Assembly (NCBI GenBank): GCA_025355255.1
Contig: JANYAA010000146.1
Coordinates: 1-11,723 of the forward strand
Length of the DNA: 11,723 nt
Direction of reading: 5' to 3'
Source: Chloroflexota bacterium
GTDB taxonomy: Bacteria; Chloroflexota; Limnocylindria; Limnocylindrales; CSP1-4
In this document: one piece after another, positions 5,810 through 11,723 of the stretch
Numbering within the stretch: the stretch's first letter is position 1
Layout of the letters: every line of letters begins with the position of its first letter
Translations under genes and position numbers: made by a program
Notes under the pieces: model-generated
Told to the model about the DNA's origin: nothing
The model's database searches: none
What the model saw: only the letters and a program-made list of their open reading frames with translations

Positions 5810-8012
5810 CCATCACCTGGCGACCGCGGATGGTCGCGGCGCGTAGGGCGCCAATCACGCGATCCGCGGCAGCCTCGGGGACATCCACCAGCGAGAAGCC
5901 GTCCGCGATCTGGATGGCCCCGACGTCGCGGCCCGAGAGCCCCGCCTCATGCGTGATGGCGCCGACAAGGTCCGCCGGGCGCATACCGCCGGCACGGCCG
6001 AGGCCCACGAAGAGCCGGGTTGCGCCGCCAAGGCCGCCGGAGCCGCTGGCGGGGGGGCGCATCACGGGCCGACCCTCGGCGTCGTGCCACTCCGTGGCGC
6101 GGAACCCGCGGCGAGGGCCGGTGACGGCGCGCGGACCCAGGGTGTGCGGCGCCGGACGAGGCCCCATCGCGCGCTGCTGCTGGAACCCCTGCGGGTACCC
6201 CTGCTGATATCGCTCGTCACCGCTGGGCGGGAGCGGGGCACCGGTTTCGGGCGGCCGCTCCTGCCACTGCCGAGCGGGACCCGACTGCGGCTGCCCCTGC
6301 CATGGCTGCTGCGCCTGACCTTGCCACGGCTGCTCCATGCGGCCAAACGGCCGGCGAACCGGGCCTGGTCGGGCGCTATGCCCAAACGACGGCCCCGGGC
6401 CGGACGCGAACCCCCGCGAAGGCCCCGACGACGGCAGGAAAGCCTGCGACAGCTCAGCCGTGTCCTCCGCCCCGCGGGCTTCGGCATCGGCCTGCGCAAC
6501 CGCAGCCAGCGCGATCTCAAGCAGGCCAAACTCCTCGGCCAGCGGCTCCACGACGGCGCGGTAGCGGTCGTTGCGTCCCTCAGCGCCCGCGGTGAGCGCC
6601 TCACGCAGCGAACTGACCAGGAGCTCCATCCGCTTGGCGCGCAGGTCGGCCACCGTGGGCAGGCCGGCGATCTCCATCGGCCTCCCGATGACACGCTCAA
6701 TCTCGCGCATCAGCCGGGACTCGCGCGGCTCAACAAGGGTGATCGCCACGCCTTCGCGCCCCGCGCGGCCGGTTCGGCCAGTGCGGTGAACGTAGACCTC
6801 AGCGGAGCTTGGGACGTCGAAGTTGACGACATGGCTGACGTGGTCGATATCGAGACCGCGGGCGGCAACGTCCGTGGCGACCAGCACGTCCAGCGAGTGG
6901 TCGCGGAAGCGGGTCATGATCCGGTCGCGCTGCTCCTGCGCCAGACCACCGTGGAGGGCGGCGGCGTCACGGCCGCGGGCGGAGAGGGCTTCGGCAAGGT
7001 CGTCCACCTCGCCGCGGGTGCGGGCGAAGACCAGCGTGGCGGCGCCGTCTTCCAAATCCAGAATGCGGCCGAGGGCGGCGAGCTTGTCCTGACGACGCAC
7101 GACGTACGCGATGTGGCGGACGCGCACCTGCTCGCCGGCAACCTCGCGCTCCGCCTGCACGCGGACGCGCACGGGGTTCTGGAGATGACGCTCGGCCAGG
7201 CGGGCGATGGGCCCGGCGATGGTCGCCGAGAAGAGCGCGGTCCGGCGCGTTGTCGGCAGGGCGCTAAGGATCTTGTCGAGGTCGTCGGCGAAGCCCATGT
7301 CGAGCATCTCGTCGGCCTCGTCCAGGACCACGGTCTGGACCTCGTCAAAGCGCAGCGTGCCGCGGTCTATGTGGTCCACGGCGCGCCCGGGCGTCGCAAC
7401 GACGACGTCCACGCCGCGCGAGAGGCGGGCGAGCTGCGCGGTGATGGGCTGACCGCCGTATACGGGGACCACGCGACAGCCGATCTCGCGGCCGTACTTG
7501 TGAATTGCCTCGGCCACCTGCATGGCGAGCTCGCGCGTGGGCGTCAGCACGAGGGCCGTTGGGCGACTGCCGCGGCCGTCGCGGGGCACGCCGCGGTTGC
7601 CGGCCTCAGCGCCGGCCTCGCGGGCCTTGTCCATATTGATGGCCAGGGCCTGCAGGATGGGCAGCGCGAAGGCGGCGGTCTTGCCCGTGCCTGTGGGGGC
7701 TTCGGCGAGGAGGTCCCGTCCGGCGAGGAGCGGCGGGATGGCCGCGGCCTGGACCGGCGTGGGCTCCTCGTAGCCGAGGGCGGCGATGGTCCGCAGGATG
7801 CGCGGATCCAAGCCGAGCGCGGCAAAGCCGTCGACTTCGACCGTGTCGGCGGGATCGTCAGTGTCGGCGTCTGCGGGGCCGTCGTCGGCAGCGTCGTCGG
7901 CAGCGGCGGCGGTGGCGGCAGTGGAGTCCGCGGCGGTTTCGGCGGCGTCCTCAGACGCGGCAAGAGTCTCGGGTTCGGTCGGGTCGGCGTCGTGGCCGGA
8001 GTCAGAATTCAC
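5790..8012 (-). CDS. deaD: DEAD-box ATP-dependent RNA helicase, DeaD/CsdA type
   Basis: 740-aa RNA helicase, presumably acting on structured RNA or in ribosome assembly, as DeaD/CsdA proteins do. An acidic Ala/Asp-rich tail (1-60) precedes the core: Q motif PTPVQ (84-88), Walker A APTGTGKT (105-112), Ia PTREL (158-162), Ib TPGR (207-210), DEAD (231-234), SAT (262-264), V ATDVAARGLD (379-388) and VI HRTGRTGR (409-416). A low-complexity Gln/Pro/Trp/Gly linker (about 525-660) carries two QPWQGQ units (561, 569). A DbpA-type RNA-binding domain (about 665-738) starts TRLFVGLGR and ends VMVRRERY. The start is the GTG at 8012, with TACCCT 6 nt upstream. The frame stays open to 8438, but that stretch is non-conserved filler. 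The gene symbol marks the subfamily, not proven orthology. Confidence 0.95.
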   Translation of the reverse strand: MNSDSGHDADPTEPETLAASEDAAETAADSTAATAAAADDAADDGPADADTDDPADTVEVDGFAALGLDPRILRTIAALGYEEPTPVQAAAIPPLLAGRDLLAEAPTGTGKTAAFALPILQALAINMDKAREAGAEAGNRGVPRDGRGSRPTALVLTPTRELAMQVAEAIHKYGREIGCRVVPVYGGQPITAQLARLSRGVDVVVATPGRAVDHIDRGTLRFDEVQTVVLDEADEMLDMGFADDLDKILSALPTTRRTALFSATIAGPIARLAERHLQNPVRVRVQAEREVAGEQVRVRHIAYVVRRQDKLAALGRILDLEDGAATLVFARTRGEVDDLAEALSARGRDAAALHGGLAQEQRDRIMTRFRDHSLDVLVATDVAARGLDIDHVSHVVNFDVPSSAEVYVHRTGRTGRAGREGVAITLVEPRESRLMREIERVIGRPMEIAGLPTVADLRAKRMELLVSSLREALTAGAEGRNDRYRAVVEPLAEEFGLLEIALAAVAQADAEARGAEDTAELSQAFLPSSGPSRGFASGPGPSFGHSARPGPVRRPFGRMEQPWQGQAQQPWQGQPQSGPARQWQERPPETGAPLPPSGDERYQQGYPQGFQQQRAMGPRPAPHTLGPRAVTGPRRGFRATEWHDAEGRPVMRPPASGSGGLGGATRLFVGLGRAGGMRPADLVGAITHEAGLSGRDVGAIQIADGFSLVDVPEAAADRVIGALRAATIRGRQVMVRRERY

Positions 8013-8018
8013 GCCTAG

Positions 8019-8024
8019 AGGGTA
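8019..8024 (-). promoter_or_regulatory. Leaderless -10 box of the helicase gene
   Basis: On the minus strand TACCCT (8024-8019) is 6 nt (CTAGGC) before the GTG start at 8012. This supports GTG as the real start even though the frame remains open upstream. I see no consensus -35 at 16-18 bp. Confidence 0.45.
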
Positions 8025-8095
8025 TCCCCGATCGGCAGACCACCCGCACGGCACAGGTTGCGGGGCCGCTCGCGCTCGCCGTATTCCAAGAGGGG

Positions 8096-8275
8096 CTATC
8101 CGGACGCGAACTCTGGTCTGGCTGCGCCCTTGTCGCGCGGCGGATGACTTGTAGGAATATTCCAGCGCTCTGGCCAGCAGCTTCCGTGCCCGAACACGGC
8201 AAACGACAGCACGCCACCAAGGAAACTCACGGGATAGTCCTTCTTGGAGTGCGGCGCCAACGCGTACGAGGCCAT
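8096..8275 (-). CDS. Doubtful 59-aa ORF between the gltD remnant and the helicase
   Basis: ATG at 8275 to TAG at 8098-8096. The first 30 residues (beginning MASYALAPHSKKDYPV, then the hydrophobic SFLGGVLSFAVFG) use mostly G/C-ending codons and could be coding; the second half does not. There is no Shine-Dalgarno sequence or -10 box at the usual distance. It may be a remnant of a longer gene or chance. The rest of 8013-8299 holds only the helicase promoter and a 10-bp palindrome ggaatattcc at 8154-8163. Confidence 0.2.
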   Translation of the reverse strand: MASYALAPHSKKDYPVSFLGGVLSFAVFGHGSCWPERWNIPTSHPPRDKGAARPEFASG

Positions 8276-8299
8276 GGCAGCGGGCGCGCCGGCCCCCGG

Positions 8300-8407
8300 C
8301 TACGGCTGCAGCACCGTCTCGCCGTGCATCTCGAAGCGGTCCACGCCGATCGCGGCCGTGCGGTCCTCGCGGATGGCCCAGGCGACGAGCGACTGGCCGC
8401 GGGCGCA
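8300..8407 (-). pseudogene. gltD: Detached copy of the gltD 3' end (36 codons including stop)
   Basis: On the minus strand this reads CARGQSLVAWAIREDRTAAI, then [15 protein letters not shown] and TAG, the conserved C-terminus of the glutamate synthase small subunit (the final NAD(P)H/FAD-domain helix). Against the resident gltD end at 10238-10345 it has 12 mismatches in 108 bases and no indels. Four of 35 residues differ and 7 of the 12 base changes are silent, so the two copies diverged under selection as working genes. Nothing gltD-like continues above 8407, so it is a remnant without a start. It sits at the downstream border of the exported-protein cassette. Confidence 0.9.
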
Positions 8408-8427
8408 CCCCGACAAGCTCGTACTGC

Positions 8428-8464
8428 CGCCGTCGCAACCGGTACCAAGCCAGTTGCGACCGCG
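8428..8464 (-). terminator. Hairpin downstream of the exported-protein cassette
   Basis: GTCGCAAC (8432-8439) and GTTGCGAC (8453-8460) are exactly complementary around a 13-nt loop. After one mismatch, three more pairs (8428-8430 with 8462-8464) extend the stem to 11 of 12 pairs. It lies 10 nt past the stop of the last cassette gene. No U-tract follows, so it would be an unusual intrinsic terminator or an RNA-stabilising 3' hairpin. Confidence 0.5.
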
Positions 8465-8474
8465 ATGTAGATCG

Positions 8475-8927
8475 TCAGTTGGACGCCAACGGGACGTCAG
8501 CCATGATCTTGAGATCCCCGATGAAGGCCCCGGTTGCAGGATCGTAGAAGGCCACCCCGCATGCCACCCGTACCAGCCTGCTGCCGGCCTGCTCGACTGG
8601 ACCCCCGGCGGCCTGAGCCATGTCGTCGGTGAAGGTGATTGCCGTGGCAGTCTGGCCGTCGATCGCGGGCACGGTGGGGGCGTGGATCTTCACGCTCGTC
8701 CTATCGAGGATTACGGCATTCGGGTACTCGCCGGCGAACGCATCCACCGCCCCACCGATCGCGGACGGGCCCGCAGACGACAACTGGAGCGGGACTTCGG
8801 CATCGATCCTCGCGATGGAACAGGACGCGGCGGCGTTGGCCTGCGAGGGACCCGCGACGGCCACGGCCAGCAGAATGACGGCGGACGAGGCTCCCAGCGA
8901 GAGCAGGAGCAATCGGATCTTGTTCAT
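8475..8927 (-). CDS. Secreted protein of unknown function, second gene of an exported pair
   Basis: 150-aa protein starting at the ATG that overlaps the previous gene's TGA (ATGA), so it is translationally coupled. A long signal peptide (MNKIRLLLLSLGASSAVILL, then AVAVAGPSQANA) probably ends near residue 33, with cleavage around ANA-A. The mature part (beginning ASCSIARIDAEVPLQLSS) is about 115 aa, has two Cys (CSIAR and VACGVAF) that could form one disulfide, and has no recognised domain. A longer in-frame start at 9014 would lie inside the neighbouring gene and bury the signal peptide, so it was not used. Its G+C content and codons look less extreme than those of the flanking housekeeping genes. 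A role alongside the upstream secreted protein is inferred from coupling only. Confidence 0.8.
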   Translation of the reverse strand: MNKIRLLLLSLGASSAVILLAVAVAGPSQANAAASCSIARIDAEVPLQLSSAGPSAIGGAVDAFAGEYPNAVILDRTSVKIHAPTVPAIDGQTATAITFTDDMAQAAGGPVEQAGSRLVRVACGVAFYDPATGAFIGDLKIMADVPLASN

Positions 8928-9601
8928 TGGCAGAGGTCCCAAGTGTCGACATTGATCGCGTTGCCACTTGTGGCGAAGTGCTGGTTCGTCCAGGATACGG
9001 CGCCGGAATACCACTGCCAGCTGCCGGCCGGGTTCATGATTTGATCGTTGCGGTAGGTCTCGTGGCTGGAGGCCTCGCCCATCAGCTGGCTGGACATCGA
9101 GTAAATCTCAGAGTAGATCTCGGCTCCGGAAGGAGTCCAAGACAGTGTGGTCCAGAACTTGTCGACGCCGTCTACATACACGTGGAATTGATGGTTCCCC
9201 GGGTCAAACCCAACGGAGTAGTCGTGGACCGTTCCCACGGCGTATGCGAGCAGATCCCCCCACACTAGCGAGTGGCCCGGCTGCTGGAGTTGGTACTGCG
9301 TCGTCCGGTTGCCGGCTGCCTTGTACGGGCCGATCTGCGCCCACTCGAAGTTGGCCGGTCCCGGGAGCATGACCCAGGCATAGCTGAAGCCGTTGCCTGT
9401 GACGAGCGGGTCGTAGGTCTTGATCGTCGAGTAGACAGCCCGCGCACTCGCCAAGGTGTCGGTCGAGCCCATCCATAGGTACGAGTTCGTTGCGCTGCGA
9501 TGCATGTCAGAGCACGCGGCAGACGCACCCGCTGGCGGGGCGAGGAGCATCGAGGCGGTCAGCAGTCCGGCGCCCGTGAGCCGGCCAAGGGTCCTTGTCA
9601 T
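8924..9601 (-). CDS. Secreted protein of unknown function, first gene of an exported pair
   Basis: 225-aa protein with a Sec signal peptide (MTRTLGRLTGAGLLTASMLL, APPAGASA), predicted cleavage near residue 28-29. The mature part is rich in Tyr, Trp, Ser and Asn with little charge. It contains YAWVMLPGPANFEWAQIGPY and HQFHVYVDGVDKFWTTLSW, suggesting a beta-sandwich of the concanavalin-like kind, though no family is certain. Its only Cys residues, C30 near the mature N-terminus and C224 next to the last residue, could link the two ends. The start has GGGGGA 5 nt upstream, unlike the leaderless neighbours. G+C is low (104 of 180 bases at 9061-9240, versus 128 of 180 in the helicase at 7321-7500), which points to acquisition from elsewhere. 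Confidence 0.85.
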   Translation of the reverse strand: MTRTLGRLTGAGLLTASMLLAPPAGASAACSDMHRSATNSYLWMGSTDTLASARAVYSTIKTYDPLVTGNGFSYAWVMLPGPANFEWAQIGPYKAAGNRTTQYQLQQPGHSLVWGDLLAYAVGTVHDYSVGFDPGNHQFHVYVDGVDKFWTTLSWTPSGAEIYSEIYSMSSQLMGEASSHETYRNDQIMNPAGSWQWYSGAVSWTNQHFATSGNAINVDTWDLCQ

Positions 9602-9683
9602 GGTTGTCCCCCAGGAACAGATGAAGGTCTCGAGTACGTAACCGACGGCGTAGTGGGTTCCGCGATGGCATCCCGCTTTGCGA

Positions 9684-10174
9684 CTACGGACTGCACGTAG
9701 CTGCAGGAGCGGGCCCGACGGGCGCTCCGGTGGCGTCCTCGTACGCGCCGCTTGCCCTCAGGACGATGGTCCGGGGACCGTCGACCCCAGTCTCGTGAAA
9801 TGTCGCGATGAGCTTGGCGTCGGAGCGCACGAGGTCGACCGTCCAAGGCAGTGGCGGCATGGACGCGGGATCGACCGCGACCAGGTAGGTGTCGGACACG
9901 ACCTGGCAGGCGAGGTGTCCGACCACCTTCCCGTTAATCTGGACATCGGCCGCAGGGCCATCGATGTTGTAGACCGTCAGCGTGAACGGTGCCCGCGAGA
10001 CGGCGGCTCGCTTGCATCGGTAGCGCTCGGGGCTGTCGACGGCGGCGCGGAGCAGGCCACTGCGAGCCCGACAGTTGCCACGAGCAACCCAATTGCGATC
10101 GCCCAGCGAGCCGTTGCAGCCAGCAGATCGATCCGGCCCATCGGCGGCACGCGATGTCCCCCATCGGTTTCCAC
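9684..10174 (-). pseudogene. Lipoprotein gene broken by a one-base frameshift
   Basis: The first part (GTG at 10174) gives a 65-aa product with a hydrophobic segment and lipobox LAVAC (Cys41), followed by a Ser/Pro/Ala linker; it stops at 9977. The body (APFTLTVYNIDGPAADVQIN, GKVVGHLACQ and on to TCSP) continues in another frame to TAG at 9686-9684. Adding one G to the GGG at 9994-9992 joins both parts into a single 163-aa protein. The mature domain, with two Cys, is not recognised. The promoter fits this start exactly: TTGACA-17 bp-CAGCTT-6 nt-GTG. An ATG at 10141 is the alternative start. Either a real pseudogene or a sequencing indel; the G-run context favours the latter slightly. Confidence 0.75.
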
Positions 10175-10180
10175 CAGCGG

Positions 10181-10209
10181 AAGCTGGGCGGTAGCAATCG
10201 ATCTGTCAA
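10181..10209 (-). promoter_or_regulatory. Promoter of the cassette's lipoprotein gene
   Basis: On the minus strand: perfect -35 TTGACA (10209-10204), a 17-bp spacer, CAGCTT (10186-10181), then 6 nt to the GTG at 10174. It directly follows the hairpin after gltD, so the cassette appears to be transcribed independently of gltD. Confidence 0.6.
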
Positions 10210-10232
10210 GGGCCGATTCTCCCTCGGCGCCC
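10210..10232 (-). terminator. Candidate gltD terminator hairpin
   Basis: On the minus strand GGG-(CG bulge)-CCGA pairs with TCGG-CCC around a 7-nt loop, 5 nt after the gltD stop. Only TT follows before the next promoter's -35 (TTGACA), so termination strength is uncertain. Confidence 0.4.
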
Positions 10233-10237
10233 GTGAG

Positions 10238-10345
10238 CTACGGCTGCAGCACGGTCTCGCCATGCATCAGGAAGCGGTCCACGCCGATGGCGGCCGTGCG
10301 GCCCTCGCGGATCGCCCAGACCACAAGGGACTGGCCGCGGACGCA
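10238..10345. repeat. Long imperfect direct repeat, copy 2 (resident gltD 3' end)
   Basis: This 108-bp segment is the in-place end of gltD and pairs with the detached copy at 8300-8407: 96 of 108 bases identical, same orientation, copies 1938 bp apart start to start. The repeats enclose 8408-10237, the cassette of exported-protein genes. Confidence 0.9.
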
Positions 10346-11723
10346 GTCGCCCGCCGCAAAGACGCCCGGCACGGAGGTCATGCGGTCAGCCCCCGTGCGG
10401 ACGTTGCCGCGCGCGTCCAGCTCGCAGCCGAAGGCGCGGGGCAGCGCGGGCTCCGGGCCGAGGAAGCCATCGCCAGCAGCACGAGGTCCGCCGGGATCAC
10501 CTGCGACGTGCCCGGGACCTCGCGCAACTCGCCGCGCCCATCGGCGCCCACGCCAAACGCGGCATCTGCTGTCTCAATGCCCACAACGCGCTCGTTGCGC
10601 CCGATGAAGCGCCGCGTCGTGGTGGAGTATCGTCGGGGATCGGAGCCCCACAACGCCGCCGCCTCCTCCTGCCCGTAATCCATCTTGTAAACCTTGGGCC
10701 ACTCCGGCCACGGGTTCGACGGCTGCCGCGTGTCGGGCGGGCGCGCCATGATCTCCAGCTGCGTGACCGAGCGCGCGCCCTGGCGGATTGCTGTGCCAAC
10801 ACAGTCGGTGCCGGTGTCGCCGCCGCCAATGACGACGACGTCGCGCCCGGCAGCGTCGATGGGCGCCTCGGCATCGGCCCCGCCGTCAAGCAGCCGCCGC
10901 GTGTTGCCGCGCAAGTAGCTCATCGCCAGTTGGATGCCGCCCAGCTCGCGCCCTGGGATGGGCAGGTCGCGCGCGACGGCGGCGCCGGTCGCCAGGACCA
11001 CGGCGTCATACGTCGAGAGCAGCTCCGAAGCTGCCACGTCCGCGCCAACGGTGACGCCGGTGACAAACGTGATGCCCTCGGCCGCCATCAGCGCAACGCG
11101 CCGGTCAACGACGCCCTTGTCGAGCTTCATGTTGGGGATGCCGTACATCAGCAGCCCGCCGATGCGGCCGGCGCGCTCGTACACGGTGACCGAATGGCCG
11201 GCAGAATTGAGCTGTGCCGCCGCCGCAAGACCCGACGGGCCGCTGCCGATGACGGCAACCTTCTTGCCTGTGCGCGTGAGCGGCGGGCGCGGCGTGATCC
11301 AGCCCTCGGCGAAGGCGCGGTCCGCGATCTCTACCTCGATGGTCTTGATGGCCACGGGATCGGCCCCGCCAACGCCCACCGTGCAGGACCCCTCGCAGGG
11401 CGCCGGGCAGACGCGCCCGGTGAACTCCGGGAAGTTGTTTGTGTACGCGAGGCGGATGGCCGCCTCCTGCCACTGCCCGCGGTAGACCAGATCGTTCCAC
11501 TCGGGGATCAGGTTGTTGATGGGACAGCCCGAGGCCATACCGCTGATGAGCGTCCCCGTGTGGCAGAACGGCACGCCGCAGTCCATGCAGCGCGCGGCCT
11601 GCTGGTTGAGCGTGGCCTCCTCGAGGCGCGGGTGCGACTCGCTCCAGTCCTGGATCCGCTCCAGCGGCGGCCGCGACGGCATGGACCTGCGGACGAACTC
11701 CACAAAGCCTGTGGGCTTGCCCA
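10238..11723 (-). CDS. gltD: Glutamate synthase small subunit GltD, frameshifted near the 3' end
   Basis: Supplies NADPH electrons to the large subunit for making glutamate from glutamine and 2-oxoglutarate. The last window bases read (A)TG GGC AAG CCC ACA GGC, the usual MGKPTGF start, so the start codon begins one base beyond the window (inference). Numbered from it: iron-sulfur Cys at 46, 49, 54, 67 and 106, 110, 114; FAD motif VIGSGPSG (158-165); NADPH motif [11 protein letters not shown] (297-307). After M419 (ATG at 10470-10468) the expected GFLGPEP reads ASSARSP: one G is missing from ATGGGCTTC, and the frame stops at 10378. Restoring it gives 495 aa, with [19 protein letters not shown] and ending ETVLQP at TAG 10240-10238. 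gltB is expected beyond the right edge. A homologous Fe-S oxidoreductase such as a PreT-like protein is less likely. Confidence 0.93.

Larger units (their letters stand above)
8408..10237 (-). mobile_element. Putative inserted cassette of exported-protein genes
   Basis: About 1.83 kb lying exactly between the two gltD 3' ends. It has its own promoter at one end, a hairpin at the other and three genes, all for exported products (one lipoprotein, two Sec-secreted). Part of it is markedly lower in G+C than the flanks. No integrase, transposase or terminal inverted repeat is visible, so it would be a non-autonomous or decayed element, or a product of homologous recombination between strains. Mobility is inferred from architecture only. 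Confidence 0.45.

Noticed and set aside
5949..8018. 689-codon open frame on the plus strand
   Set aside because: It is the antisense of the helicase gene; the minus strand carries all DEAD-box motifs in order, and the plus frame shows no domain. High G+C removes stops by chance.
8013..8438. N-terminal extension of the helicase to 8438
   Set aside because: The added 142 residues are Arg-rich filler that crosses the gltD remnant out of frame. GTG at 8012 has a properly spaced -10 box and starts the typical acidic tail.
8144..8470. 108-codon plus-strand frame
   Set aside because: It runs antisense to the gltD remnant and has no start signal or domain.
1..11723. CRISPR array, rRNA or tRNA genes, transposase or integrase
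   Set aside because: No regularly spaced repeats, no RNA-gene signatures and no recombinase motifs were found on either strand.

Overview
The window is high-GC bacterial chromosome (128 of 180 bases are G+C at 7321-7500). Gene content is mostly housekeeping: a two-component system, a DinB-fold protein, an AlkA-type DNA glycosylase, a PAC2 protein, a DeaD-type RNA helicase and the small subunit of glutamate synthase. Several genes appear leaderless, with a -10 box 6-7 nt before the start codon. PAC2 protein, acidic helicase tail and GTG starts suit Actinobacteria or Chloroflexota; I lean to a soil or freshwater Chloroflexota, with low confidence and no marker gene to prove it.

Layout. 1-1881 (minus): OmpR-family regulator and an overlapping histidine kinase that runs off the left edge. 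1882-2093: a possible 39-aa ORF and a perfect palindrome upstream of the regulator. 2094-3267 (minus): a lipoprotein and a DinB-fold protein, each with its own promoter-like sequence. 3471-4633 (plus): AlkA-type glycosylase coupled by ATGA overlap to a small lipoprotein. 4691-5539 (plus): PAC2 protein. 5540-5789: a short non-coding segment between two copies of a 22-bp repeat. 5790-8012 (minus): DeaD-type helicase. 8013-8299: spacer with one doubtful 59-aa ORF. 8300-8407: a detached 36-codon copy of the gltD 3' end. 8408-10237 (minus): a cassette coding only for exported proteins, namely a frameshifted lipoprotein and two translationally coupled secreted proteins. 10238-11723 (minus): gltD, whose start codon begins one base outside the window and which carries a one-base deletion near its 3' end.

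The main discovery is structural. The exported-protein cassette lies between two gltD 3' ends that are about 89% identical without indels, and 7 of the 12 differences are silent. Part of the cassette is much lower in G+C (104 of 180 at 9061-9240). This looks like DNA inserted at a gene's 3' end with a replacement 3' end supplied and the old end left behind, although no integrase is visible. A smaller parallel exists at the helicase 3' end, where the terminal codons and stop are repeated at the stop codon of the convergent PAC2 gene.

The two frameshifts (gltD and the lipoprotein) are both loss of one G from a short G run. They may be assembly errors rather than true decay.
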